Shown: piece by piece, positions 26,009 to 35,700 of the stretch
Position numbering within the stretch: position 1 is the first letter of the stretch
Layout of the letters: the number at the start of each line of letters is the position of its first letter
Assembly: GCF_008693075.1 (NCBI RefSeq)
Contig: NZ_VXKJ01000033.1
Coordinates: forward strand, 1-64,000
Source: Corynebacterium phocae
GTDB lineage: Bacteria; Actinomycetota; Actinomycetes; Mycobacteriales; Mycobacteriaceae
Length of the DNA stretch: 64,000 nt
Reading direction: 5' to 3'
Position numbers and translations under genes: made by a program
Notes under the pieces: model-generated
What the model was told of the DNA's origin: nothing
The model's database searches: none
Seen by the model: only the letters and a program-made list of their open reading frames with translations

Positions 26009-27264
26009 ACGTGTGCGGCGGGCGCGCCGGGACGTAACTCAATCACGTCAAGGCCGTCCGCAGCCAGGTCCGCAGCGAAGTTCTTAGCCCGCGCCACGGG
26101 CACCAGCGCTACCACCGCGTTAGCCATTCCAGCGCACGCTGCATGCGCCGACACCGCGCCGCGCTTTAAAGCCAACTCACCCAGCGCGGAGGCCGAATCC
26201 AGGCCAAAAACCGCCTGGATATCGCGTTGGGAGTCCGCCAACGCGGTATAAAGCATCTGATCCTGGTTGGAACGCAGCGCCCGGGCCGCGGCCGCAGAGC
26301 GTTGGGTTTCTTCCTCGAAAAAGCGCAGCCAATTGTGCCCCTCGCTAATAGAAGGAACGCCTTTGTGGCCATTAACCTTGTGATAAGCCTTGAGCCAATC
26401 AAGGACTCGCTGCGAACAGTCTGGGAGCAAACGCAAGTTGTCAGTACCAAAAGCTTGGGAGGCATCCGCTATAAATTGCTGGCGCTGCCGGATTTCCGCG
26501 GATGAGTCCGGTGCAGCTCCCGGAACCGCAATGACAAAGCCAGCCAACCTCCGGCCCACGGGGTGCGGGGCGTGAGTTACCGAGCCATCCGCGTAGTCGA
26601 TGACCGTGGCGTCAACCCCCGTCCCACGCAAAGCCGCCGTGTGGCGCGCTCGCAGCGCCGGCTCCTTTGCAAACAAGGTCATGACCTGGAAACAGGTGTC
26701 AGAAAGGCGCGTGCGCATGGGGGCGGCACGGTTGGACTCCGGTTCCCCGGCCAGCGCTAGGGAGATGGCAGCATCAGTCGCGGGGCCAACGCCCAGGCCC
26801 GCGTGGACGGGGATATCGCTAACAACCGCAACGGAATAACCCGTGGTCTCCCGCGAGAGCATCTGCCGGCCCACCATGGCCCACACCATGCCGGCCGCCC
26901 GCACACACAAATCTCCCGTGGGCGGCGGTGGAAGTACCGGTTTGCCGTCCTCGTCCGTCTTGGGCTGCTGCGCGGCCGCTAGCGCTGCAATCTCATCCAA
27001 GGACGTCTCCCGGACGGTGGTGCCATCCGGTTGCCTGACGGTGACCACAATCTTGTTGTCTACGCGCGGGCTCACAGCGGCCGCAACCTGCAGGTCACAC
27101 AACCCCACCACGGTAACGCCGCCGTAGTAATCCGAGTGCTCCCCGGCAAGCACCCAGGTGCCGTTGGCGGTGGCAACCGCTTGCGCGGGGGTATTAAAGG
27201 TCTCCACGTGGAGCGCGCGGGCGCGTTTGGCGATAGGCGAGCTGGGGGCGGACCACAACGGCAT
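26005..27264 (-). CDS. galactokinase-like GHMP-family protein, probably divergent
   Basis: The product has 419 residues. The galactokinase signature survives as GEHSDYYGG (usual GEHTDYNGG) near residue 43. The ATP-binding motif has become AGLGVGPATDAA instead of GLSSSAA. The MDQ element with the catalytic aspartate is not found, and the C-terminal glycine-rich GGGFGG is replaced by AHAACAGMAN. The fold is thus GHMP but the phosphotransfer residues look altered, so galactose phosphorylation is doubtful. No galE or galT is adjacent. ATG27264 is preceded by AAGGAG on its strand; an upstream frame extension was rejected. Confidence 0.72.
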   Translation of the reverse strand: MPLWSAPSSPIAKRARALHVETFNTPAQAVATANGTWVLAGEHSDYYGGVTVVGLCDLQVAAAVSPRVDNKIVVTVRQPDGTTVRETSLDEIAALAAAQQPKTDEDGKPVLPPPPTGDLCVRAAGMVWAMVGRQMLSRETTGYSVAVVSDIPVHAGLGVGPATDAAISLALAGEPESNRAAPMRTRLSDTCFQVMTLFAKEPALRARHTAALRGTGVDATVIDYADGSVTHAPHPVGRRLAGFVIAVPGAAPDSSAEIRQRQQFIADASQAFGTDNLRLLPDCSQRVLDWLKAYHKVNGHKGVPSISEGHNWLRFFEEETQRSAAAARALRSNQDQMLYTALADSQRDIQAVFGLDSASALGELALKRGAVSAHAACAGMANAVVALVPVARAKNFAADLAADGLDVIELRPGAPAAHV

Positions 27265-27410
27265 GGTGAAATCAAGCTCCTTAGGAGATACGGAAAATAA
27301 CAAGATAATTAACTGTGCTGATTCTACCGGGCGGGGGCCAAACCTACACGGTAGCCTGGGTGGGGAATATTTTTTAACCACCCACAAAACACTTAAGGAC
27401 GGTACACATT

Positions 27411-27602
27411 ATGGCAAAGCGCGATGAAAAATGGTTCTACAACCTTTCCACCGGTGAGGTCACCGAGGGACCCGAAAGCAGCTGGGCCAACCGCATGGGC
27501 CCTTACGACAGCCGCCAGGAAGCAGAAGACGCCCTGAAGATTGCCCAGGAACGCAACGAAGAAGCCGACGCCCAGGACGAAGAATGGGAAGACGAAGACT
27601 AG
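27411..27602 (+). CDS. small conserved actinobacterial protein (SPOR-like)
   Basis: The product has 63 residues. The core KWFYNLSTGEVTEGPESSWA, RMGPYDSRQEAEDAL is that of a short protein widely annotated in actinobacteria, sometimes called SPOR-like; function is not established. The C-terminus is very acidic. It begins 146 bases from the divergent galactokinase-like start, with AAGGA upstream. Confidence 0.8.
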   Translation: MAKRDEKWFYNLSTGEVTEGPESSWANRMGPYDSRQEAEDALKIAQERNEEADAQDEEWEDED

Positions 27603-27663
27603 CCCGGAGTTCTAGCCCCGCCCGGGGCAAGCCCTGCTCCCTGATCCCCGTTTCCGCTGCACC

Positions 27664-27708
27664 AACACCGCGCACCCAGGTATCTTCTCCTGGCCGGCGC
27701 GGTGTTTT
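27664..27708. terminator. bidirectional terminator
   Basis: AACACCGCGC pairs with GCGCGGTGTT, followed by TTT, between the convergent small conserved gene and the CHAD gene. A second short GC stem lies at 27615-27628. Confidence 0.75.
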
Positions 27709-27722
27709 GCAGCGAAAGTGAC

Positions 27723-29462
27723 CTACTTGGATGGCTTCCCGAGTGATTTCCGCAGAGGTTTGAAGGCGTGTTTGATACCCCGGTAAGTTCCGCGGTAGTC
27801 CTCTAGCGCCTCCAAACCAAGGGCGCGTTCGCTCTGGTAGAGCAGGCCGTAGCCAAAGGTGTCCTCACCCCGGCGGTGGGCCCGGCGGGCCAGCCTTAGC
27901 AGCTTATCCCGGGAGGTCACGGAGTCCTGGAAGTCTCCTAGGACGGTCTGCATCTTCTTGCACGCCTTATACAAAGCCTTGGTCTCCAGACGCGTGGACT
28001 TGCCGGCGGCCTCTGCAGCATAACGCAACTTCTTGGCGGCCTTGCGCATGTCATGGAAATACTCCTCCCGCTCCCGGAGGCTAAGGTCCTCATTGTCCCA
28101 GTTGCCCACCGCCTTCTTATGGCGCTCCACGAGCTTGGTATAAGCCTTTTCCAGGTGCGCGGCCATGACCTTATCCATCTGCGCCTGCGCGCGCTTGCGG
28201 GCCTTCTTGGCTGCTTTCTTGGCGGCCTTTCGGTCAGCTTTGTCCTCGTCCTCGGTGCTGGCTTCTGTGCTCGCTTGTGTACTGGCCTCGGTGCTGTCCT
28301 CGGTGCTGGCTTCTGTGCTCGCTTGTGTGCTGGCGTCGGTGTTTTCTGCCACTGGGGGATCCAGCAAGAGCTGATCGAGCATGTCCAGCAAGGTGAGGTA
28401 GCGCTGGGAATTCAGGGCGGCCACAACCCGGCGGTGGGCGCGGCGGTATTCCCGGCCCATGTCCTGCACGATGTGCTCGCGGGTTATATCGCTAAGCACC
28501 CCGGAGTCCTCACAGGCCACTAGGGCCTTCCAGCGTTCATCCACCACCTCGGCGTCGCGGGCGGACCCTAGGACACCCGCCAGGGCCTTGAGCTCACCCT
28601 CAATATGGGAGATTTCCGGGCCATCAACAATCCCGTGGAAAGTCTGCAGGTGACTGCGCAGCTCACGGGTGGCAACGCGCATCTGGTGGACCGCATCCCA
28701 CTCATCCACGCGGACCTTGGGATCATATTCCACCAGCTTGTCCCTGTTAGCGCGCAGCGCCTTGACCACGGCAGCGGCCGGGGTGCCCGGTTCCACCAGG
28801 GACTCCTGCAGCGCAGGCGGTAGGGGAGCGTTATTTATGGATTTACCTAGCGCTGATGCCAGTTTGGATGGTGACTCTGAGGCCTGGGCGCCGGCTTCCC
28901 GCAGCACCGCAGCGGCGGACTCCAGGAGCTGGTTTCCTTTTTCCGTCCCGGCCACCGGGGCTTTGAGCTCTACCTCCCATTCCCGCCACTGGGTGTGCTC
29001 ACCGCCCGGCAGGAAGGAGCGGGCGGTGACGTTGTCATCACACAATTCCAGCGCGGGAGTGCCGGAGGCATCAGCGAAGGTAATCTCCGTGCGCTGGTTA
29101 TCAACCTGTGCAATGGGGTGCAGCGGGTGCGCGCGCACCAGATGGCGGATGTGCGCTAGAAGGACTTCCGGAACTTCGGTGTCATCTTCCGCAGCGCCTA
29201 GGTCTGCATGGATTTCGGTACGCCCCGCAGACGCGGGCATTTTAATGTGCCAGCCGGCATCATTGCCGCCGGTGCGCCGCCGCAGGGTTACCTTCGCGCG
29301 AGTTAGCCGCAGATCTTCCGTGTCAAAGTATACGGCGGAAAGCGTTTGTTCCTCACGGTCAGTTTCCTGGCCAATCCCGGCCGCCCCGGCAAGGCTGGGC
29401 AGATCCACACCTATGTCAACGGCAAATTTTTGCTCAATTTCGAGCTGGCTGGTGGTGGTCAT
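27723..29462 (-). CDS. CYTH and CHAD domain protein
   Basis: The product has 579 residues. Residues about 1-200 are a CYTH triphosphate tunnel domain (EIEQKFAVDIG at the start, then alternating basic/acidic strands such as LTRAKVTLRRRTGG). Residues about 230-575 are a CHAD helical domain with conserved His/Lys/Arg helices (VHQMRVATRELRSHLQTF, YFHDMRKAAKKLRYAAEA). CHAD domains bind polyphosphate, so the protein may associate with polyphosphate granules; CYTH partners hydrolyse tripolyphosphate. Inside CHAD is an insert of Ser/Thr/Glu/Gln repeats followed by a Lys/Ala-rich stretch (about 380-440) encoded by a 48-bp duplication. ATG29462 follows AAGGAG. Confidence 0.92.
   Translation of the reverse strand: MTTTSQLEIEQKFAVDIGVDLPSLAGAAGIGQETDREEQTLSAVYFDTEDLRLTRAKVTLRRRTGGNDAGWHIKMPASAGRTEIHADLGAAEDDTEVPEVLLAHIRHLVRAHPLHPIAQVDNQRTEITFADASGTPALELCDDNVTARSFLPGGEHTQWREWEVELKAPVAGTEKGNQLLESAAAVLREAGAQASESPSKLASALGKSINNAPLPPALQESLVEPGTPAAAVVKALRANRDKLVEYDPKVRVDEWDAVHQMRVATRELRSHLQTFHGIVDGPEISHIEGELKALAGVLGSARDAEVVDERWKALVACEDSGVLSDITREHIVQDMGREYRRAHRRVVAALNSQRYLTLLDMLDQLLLDPPVAENTDASTQASTEASTEDSTEASTQASTEASTEDEDKADRKAAKKAAKKARKRAQAQMDKVMAAHLEKAYTKLVERHKKAVGNWDNEDLSLREREEYFHDMRKAAKKLRYAAEAAGKSTRLETKALYKACKKMQTVLGDFQDSVTSRDKLLRLARRAHRRGEDTFGYGLLYQSERALGLEALEDYRGTYRGIKHAFKPLRKSLGKPSK
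28249..28344. repeat. 48-bp tandem duplication inside the CHAD gene
   Basis: Two copies of a 48-bp unit start at 28249 and 28297. Each contains shorter TCGGTGCTGGC / TTGTGTGCTGG repeats and encodes Ser-Thr-Glu-Ala units. Reading frame is preserved. Confidence 0.75.
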
Positions 29463-29551
29463 ATAGCGCTCCTTTTCCTGCGGCCGCCCCAGCAAGGGAA
29501 AGGCCGCGTGCTGCTACAACTTCATCTCCACACCAGCCTACCCGTTTAAAA

Positions 29552-30541
29552 TCACGCGCTAAGCGCCTTTTGGGCGGGGCCTACCCCGAAGCTATCACCG
29601 CTGAAGTGGGAAGACTCAGCCGCCGCGCGACCATCCGAATACCCGCCGCCGTGGTTGGCCGAAAGCGACAAGGAGGAAAGGTGCGGGAAAAGCCTATCCC
29701 GGGTGCGGATGGCCTGGTCGCAGCGCTTGATGAGCACCGGGAGGTTGCCACCTTCTTCTTCCGCGCTGCTGTTGGCCTCGTGCAGCAGCTCGCTAACGCG
29801 GGAAGCGTAGGACAGCTGGAAGCTGCGGCGGTAGGAGGCCGTTTGCTGCGATAGACGGGCTTCCTCCGCGCCCTCGGAGTGCTCCATGTAGTACGCACAC
29901 TGACGCTGCAGGCTGTCAAAAAGGTCTTCCACGTGGTCCAGGTCTTCGGACTGGCCAAAGATGGCCGTTATTCCGGAGTCGTGGAGCAGCAAGCACGTGA
30001 CCCCGTTGGCGTCGCACACCGCGCCTAGGAGAGTGGCTTTGTGCTTGATGTAGGGCCCGGAGATGCGCACGCGCCGGGAAACCACGGCCGCTGTGCCGCC
30101 GCCGGTGGCCGCCACGCGGTAGTCCTGGCGCATCTTCTGCGCGCGGGCTATGAGGGCCTCCGCCTCCTTTTCAAACGTTGTGGACTCCGCCTTGGACAGT
30201 AGGGCCTCAATCTTGCGCCGGATCTTGGCTTCCTGCGAGTTCGGGTCCACCGGCATGTCCAGCACCACGCTATCGCGCAGCCGTGGCAGCCGGTGCAAGG
30301 TGTCAATCCAGCCCGCCACCAGGTTCTGGTTGTAGGCCGGGTCTTTGGGCGGCGGGAACATCAGCCACTCGTGCCGCAGGGGCTCGGAGGTAATGCGGGC
30401 GGGCACGCGCGGGGCGGCCCGGTAGATAATGGCGTGGGCCTTGGGTCCTAGAACGTGAAGTAGGTCTTTAGGCCCCCAGCCGCACCGGGCGGCGGTTACT
30501 AAAAGGTCAAGGGCGTGGGAGTTAGTACGGTTAAAAGTCAT
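29552..30541 (-). CDS. DUF2786 domain protein
   Basis: The product has 329 residues. The middle holds the DUF2786 helix motif IRRKIEALLSKAESTTFEKEAEALIARAQKM, which begins the domain near residue 107. An N-terminal region follows the pattern LDLLVTAARCGWGPKDLLHVL and the C-terminal third is rich in Ser and Gly. Function is unknown; a nucleic-acid or phage-related role has been suggested for some members. AAGGA precedes ATG30541. It faces away from the TM2 gene. Confidence 0.8.
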   Translation of the reverse strand: MTFNRTNSHALDLLVTAARCGWGPKDLLHVLGPKAHAIIYRAAPRVPARITSEPLRHEWLMFPPPKDPAYNQNLVAGWIDTLHRLPRLRDSVVLDMPVDPNSQEAKIRRKIEALLSKAESTTFEKEAEALIARAQKMRQDYRVAATGGGTAAVVSRRVRISGPYIKHKATLLGAVCDANGVTCLLLHDSGITAIFGQSEDLDHVEDLFDSLQRQCAYYMEHSEGAEEARLSQQTASYRRSFQLSYASRVSELLHEANSSAEEEGGNLPVLIKRCDQAIRTRDRLFPHLSSLSLSANHGGGYSDGRAAAESSHFSGDSFGVGPAQKALSA

Positions 30542-30871
30542 GGAAAATCCTTAGATATTAATTGAAATGAGTGGTTTTTCCATGCTGGCACCCGGGCGCG
30601 CCGGCGCGGGCGGGTGCTAGCCCTGGTCCGTACCCCCGGCATACTCTTGCCACCTGCGGGGATGGACGCGTGCCGTTGGTCTATTGGGATGGGCATACCG
30701 CGAATGGATACCGGGTGGCACCACGGCGGGGAACACCCGGTGTGCGTTAGAGCGTGCATAAAGAAAGGATTGATGTACTAGAGTGATTTAAGCCGGTGCA
30801 TCATCGCAGATGCGTGACTAGGCTAACCGCTTTTATTTCTCTCCCTTTATATGATCGGATAAAACTCCCTT
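30542..30871. other. divergent intergenic region
   Basis: This 330-base gap separates DUF2786 and TM2 genes. A GC-rich stem (GCACCCG ... CGGGTGC, about 30587-30616) is the only marked structure. I see no RNA gene. The right end carries TAAAAC at 30860-30865, six bases before ATG30872, a probable leaderless -10 box. Confidence 0.5.
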
Positions 30872-31357
30872 ATGAACAATCAGCCCGGTGACGCGCAGCG
30901 CAGTTCCGCAGATGAATACCAAAATTTCCCGCAGGGGAACAATCCGTACGCGGCGGTTGAACCGCAGCGTGGGGAAAATCCCTGGGAGAACCCGCAACAG
31001 CACGGTGCGGCTTACCCGGCAGTAGCGCAGTACCAGCAGGGCGTGCAACCTCACTCCAATTACCAGCCGCCGCAGCAAGGCTTCGGTGTGCAACCCAGTG
31101 GGAAATCCTTCGTGGTGGCAGCCGTGCTGGCCTTTTTCCTGGGCGGGTTTGGCGTCCACAACTTCTTTGTTGGCTATAACGGCAGGGGAGTGGCCCAGCT
31201 GCTTCTCACCCTGTTCGGCAGTGCCACGGCGTTTCTTGTCATCGGAGTTCCATTCCTCATGGCCGTAGGTCTGTGGGTATTGATTGACTTTGTCATGATC
31301 CTCCTCGGCACGGGAGCTTATAGGCGTGACACCAACGGGGACATTATCAAGCGCTAG
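30872..31357 (+). CDS. TM2-domain membrane protein
   Basis: The product has 161 residues. The first 78 are hydrophilic, Gln/Pro/Asn-rich and probably disordered. Two membrane helices follow (SFVVAAVLAFFLGGFGVHNFF and LMAVGLWVLIDFVMILLG), with the short loop FVGYNGRGVAQL, which is the TM2 signature of two helices with a conserved G-HRFYLG-like turn (here GVHNFFVGY). TM2 proteins are common in actinobacteria with unknown function. It lies upstream of glnA2 but has its own promoter and a 52-base gap. Confidence 0.85.
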   Translation: MNNQPGDAQRSSADEYQNFPQGNNPYAAVEPQRGENPWENPQQHGAAYPAVAQYQQGVQPHSNYQPPQQGFGVQPSGKSFVVAAVLAFFLGGFGVHNFFVGYNGRGVAQLLLTLFGSATAFLVIGVPFLMAVGLWVLIDFVMILLGTGAYRRDTNGDIIKR

Positions 31358-31409
31358 AAATAGCCAATAGTCTGCCAAGGCACCCGCGGATTTGGCTAAG
31401 GTTGACTGT

Positions 31410-32747
31410 ATGAATAGCCAACACGAGTATGTCCTGCGCACCGTTGAAGAACGTGATATCCACTTCATTCGCCTGTGGTTTACCGATATTTTGGGAGCCC
31501 AGAAATCCGTAGTCATCTCCCCCTCGGAGCTGGAAAGTGCTTTTGAGGAGGGGATTGGCTTTGACGGGTCCTCGGTGGAGGGCATGTCGCGTATATCGGA
31601 GTCTGACACCATCGCGCTGCCGGACCCGTCCACGTTTCAAATCCTGCCCTTTGATAAAGATGACCCGCAGCTGCAAGCTGCGCGCATGTTCTGCGATATC
31701 GTGCAGCCGGACGGCAACGCCTCGCTGGTAGACCCACGGCAGATTCTTAGGCGGCATGTGGCGGAGGCGGCATCGGAGGGATTTACTGCCCAAGCCTCCC
31801 CGGAAATCGAATTTTTCCTACTCAAAGAGTACAAAGAAACCGGTTTGTTAGAACCCACAGACAACGGTGCCTACTTTGATCAGGCCAGCCAGAACTCCGC
31901 GCCGCGCTTTAGGTCTTATGCCATGCTGGCCTTAGAATCCATGGGAATTGCCACGGAGATGAGCCACCACGAAACCGCGCCCGGGCAACAAGAAATTGAT
32001 CTTCGCCACGCGGATCTTCTCACCATGGCGGACCGGATTATCACCTTCCGCTACGTCATGAAGCGCGTGGCGCGGGACCAAGGCATTCACGCCACATTCA
32101 TGCCCAAGCCTTTCCAGCTGTACTCCGGCAACGGCATGCACACGCACTTTTCCCTGTTTGAGGGAGAAACCAACGCCTTCCACGACCCGGATGATGAATT
32201 TGCGCTATCCACCACGGCCAAGCAGTTCATTGCCGGGGTCCTAGAGCACGCCAATGAGCTCACCGCTGTGACCAACCAATGGGCCAACTCCTATAAGCGC
32301 TTGATGTTTGGCAATGAGGCCCCCACTGCGGCCACCTGGGGCGTGTCCAACCGCTCTGCGTTGGTGCGCGTGCCCACCTACCGTCTGGAAAAGGCGGATT
32401 CGCGCCGGGTGGAAATCCGTTCCTTTGACTCCCTGGTCAACCCCTACCTGGGCTTTTCAGTGGTGCTCGCGGCCGGTCTGCGCGGCATCCGCGAAGGCTA
32501 TGAGCTAGCGGACCCGGCTGAGGATGACGTCTACAACTTAAGCCACCGGGAACGCCGCGCAATGGGCTATAGGGACCTGCCAAAATCCCTGGACCAGGCG
32601 CTGCGAATTTTTGAAAAATCCGAGTTCATGGCAGACGTCCTGGGCGAGCACGTCTTTGAATTCTTCCTGCGCTCCAAGTGGGATGAGTGGCATGATTACC
32701 AGTCTCAAATCACCAACTTTGAGCGCCGGCTCAACCTGGACTTCTAA
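31410..32747 (+). CDS. glnA2: glutamine synthetase, GlnA2 type
   Basis: The product has 445 residues. It is a type I glutamine synthetase: GIGFDGSSVEGMSRISESD, the glutamate/metal strand EIEFFLL, the ATP-site NGMHTHFSL, and NRSALVRVP. The region that carries the adenylylated Tyr in GlnA1 reads YNLSHRERRAMGY, so the usual NLYDLP Tyr is missing and regulation by adenylylation is unlikely despite the glnE gene beside it. GlnA2 of corynebacteria is known to contribute little to bulk glutamine synthesis. TAAGGT at 31397-31402 sits 7 bases before ATG31410, so the message may be leaderless. glnE follows after five bases. Confidence 0.93.
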   Translation: MNSQHEYVLRTVEERDIHFIRLWFTDILGAQKSVVISPSELESAFEEGIGFDGSSVEGMSRISESDTIALPDPSTFQILPFDKDDPQLQAARMFCDIVQPDGNASLVDPRQILRRHVAEAASEGFTAQASPEIEFFLLKEYKETGLLEPTDNGAYFDQASQNSAPRFRSYAMLALESMGIATEMSHHETAPGQQEIDLRHADLLTMADRIITFRYVMKRVARDQGIHATFMPKPFQLYSGNGMHTHFSLFEGETNAFHDPDDEFALSTTAKQFIAGVLEHANELTAVTNQWANSYKRLMFGNEAPTAATWGVSNRSALVRVPTYRLEKADSRRVEIRSFDSLVNPYLGFSVVLAAGLRGIREGYELADPAEDDVYNLSHRERRAMGYRDLPKSLDQALRIFEKSEFMADVLGEHVFEFFLRSKWDEWHDYQSQITNFERRLNLDF

Positions 32748-32752
32748 GACCC

Positions 32753-35700
32753 ATGGCTACTTCTAGAAGCTCCGTTCCCTCCGCCGCCTCCCTGGGGCTG
32801 ACCCGCCCCACTGCCACCCAAGACTTAGAGGCTTTGGGCTGGTTGACCGAAGAATCCGTGGATTTGCTGTGGCGCCTGGCCGCCGCCGGGGACGCGGACC
32901 AAGCCCTCAACCAGATGGTTAGGCTCAGCCAGGCCGCGCCCGACCTCCTGGACACAATGGCCCACGATGAGGCCTTAAGCGTACGCGTCCTGGCGCTGGT
33001 GGGCGGTTCCACCGCCCTGGGGGACCACCTGGCCGCCAACCCAGACAGCTGGCGGGAGCTGGCCAAGCCCCTGCCGGAACCGGAGGAATTCTTCCACGCC
33101 ATGTTGAGCGCCGTGGACGCCGAACCGGCGGGCGGGGAGGGGGACCCGGCATCGGCGGCGTTGGACTGCCCTGGCACCTACCGCGCGGGCACCGCGGACG
33201 CGCAGCAGGCCCTCAAATCCACTTACCGTACGTTAATGATGCGCCTGGCCGCGCACGACCTGGCCGGCACGTTCTACTCCCGTAAAGGACTTAGCGCCCC
33301 GCAGCCAGAGGTCTCCTACACCCAAGTCACGGACCTGACCACCGCGCTTGCCGATGCCGCCTTAACTGCGGCCCTTGCCGTGGCCGTGCGCAAAGTCTAC
33401 GGGGAGGCCGAACTGGACGGGCAGCTGGCAGTAATAGCGATGGGCAAGTGCGGTGCGCGGGAACTCAACTACATCTCTGATGTGGATGTCATCTTTGTGG
33501 GCTCGGAAGCAACGCCTAAGATTACGCGGCTGGCCAGTGAGTTTAACCGGATTGGTAGTACGTGTTTCTTCGAGGTAGACCCCAACCTGCGCCCGGAGGG
33601 TAAATCCGGGGCGCTGGTGCGCACGCTGGACTCGCACCTGAAGTACTACCAACGCTGGGCAGAAACCTGGGAGTTCCAAGCCCTGCTCAAGGCCCGCCCG
33701 CAGACCGGTTACCTGCCCCTGGGTGCCGAATACGTGGAATCTACGCGGCCTATGGTCTGGGCGGCCTCCCAGCGGGAATCCTTTGTTGAAGACGTCCAAG
33801 CCATGCGCCGGCGGGTGCTGGACAATGTGCCCGCTGACCTCCAGCTACGCGAGCTCAAACTGGGCAAAGGTGGCCTGCGGGACGTGGAGTTTGCGGTGCA
33901 GCTTTTGCAGATGGTCCACGGCCGGCATGATGAGTCCTTGCGGGTGCGCGGCACCGTGGAGGCGCTCAACGCACTGGTGGACGCCGGCTACGTGGGCAGG
34001 GAGGACGGCTCCCAGCTCATCGAGGCATACGAGCTCCTGCGGCTGTTGGAGCACCGGCTGCAATTAGAGCGTTTCCGGCGCACCCACCTGTTCCCCGCAG
34101 CGGACAACGAACGCGCCTGGCACCTGCTGGCCATCCGCTCCGGGTTCCGGGCGCATGAGCAAAATTCCGCCTCGCAGATGCTGGAGCGCCGCCTGCGCCA
34201 GCGCCGCGTTTTTGTCCAGGAGCTGCACTCGCGCCTGTTCTACCGCCCGCTGCTCAATTCCGTTGTGGACATGGACTCCGGCACGCTTGCCCTTAGCGCC
34301 GATGCCGCCAAGCTCCAGCTGGCAGCCTTGGGCTACAAGTACCCAGACCGGGCGTTTGAGCACCTTTCCTCACTGGCTTCCGGTACCTCGCGCAAAGCCC
34401 GGATCCAGCTCATTTTGCTACCAACTCTGATGAGCTGGCTGGCTTCCACCGCTGACCCGGACGCCGGACTGCTGAACTACCGCCGGCTTTCCGAGGCCGC
34501 CTTTGGGGCGGAATGGTTCCTCCGCAAACTGCGCGATGAGGGCATAGTGGGCCAAAGGCTCATGCACATCCTGGGCACCTCCCCATACGCCGCAGAACTT
34601 ATCATCGCCGCCCCTGAAGTGGTCAAGCAATTCTCAGACGGTGCCACCGGGCCAAAGCTCCTAGAATCTGAGCCGGAGCGGGTATCTAACGCGCTGGTAA
34701 ACGCCACCAAGCGCCACCAAGACCCGGACAAGGCCGTGGCAGTGGCGCGTTCGCTACGCCGGGTGGAACTGGCCCGGATTGCCAGCGCCTGCTTGCTGGG
34801 GCTGATGGACGTGCGCCAAGTGTGCTTTGAGTTATCTACCATCTGGAACGCGGTACTTGAAGCCGCCCTGCGCGCCGAAATCCGCGGATGGCAGCTAGGC
34901 CAGCCCGCGGAAGCGCCTAACCCGCTGGCGCGCATAGCAATCATTGGCATGGGCCGCCTGGGTGGCATGGAGCTAGGCTTTGGCTCTGATGCCGATGTTA
35001 TTGTGGTAGCCGAGCCCGCCCCAGGCACCGAGGAACACCAGGCCATGGCCTGGGCCAAACGCATAGTGGACGGCTTGCGCCGGCGCCTGGCCAAACCCTC
35101 CGGGGATCCGCCCCTGGAAGTGGACCTGGGCCTGCGCCCGGAGGGCCGCTCCGGCGCAATCGTGCGCACCCTGGCCTCCTATGAAAGCTACTACTCCCGG
35201 TGGGGCGAATCTTGGGAGATGCAAGCCCTGCTGCGCGCCGCGTTCGTTGCCGGCGACGCCCAAGTGGGGCAGGAGTTTATGGCTATGATCGACAAATTCC
35301 GGTACCCGGAAGGCGGCGCTGGCCCCAAAACGATCCGGGACATCCGCCGCATGAAAGCGCGCGTGGATAACGAGCGCCTGCCGCGCGGCGCGGACCGCAA
35401 CACCCACACCAAACTGGGGCGCGGCGCGCTCACCGACATCGAATGGACGGTCCAGCTGCTGACCATGATGCACGCCCACGAGCACCCGGCGCTGCGCGAC
35501 CCCTCCACCCTGGGGACCCTGGCCACTTTGGAAGAAACCTCGCTTCTGGATTCTTCCCAGGTTGAGGCCCTGCGCACCTCGTGGATCATGGCCACCGAGG
35601 CCCGCAACGCGCTGGTGCTGGTGCGCGGCAAGCGCGTGGACCAGCTCCCGCAACCGGGGCCGCAGCTGGCCCAGGTGGCCGGGGCCACCGGCTGGCCACC

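Noticed and set aside
28669..29466. 265-codon frame antisense to the CYTH-CHAD gene
   Set aside because: Ser/Arg-rich composition is a by-product of high GC codons on the other strand.
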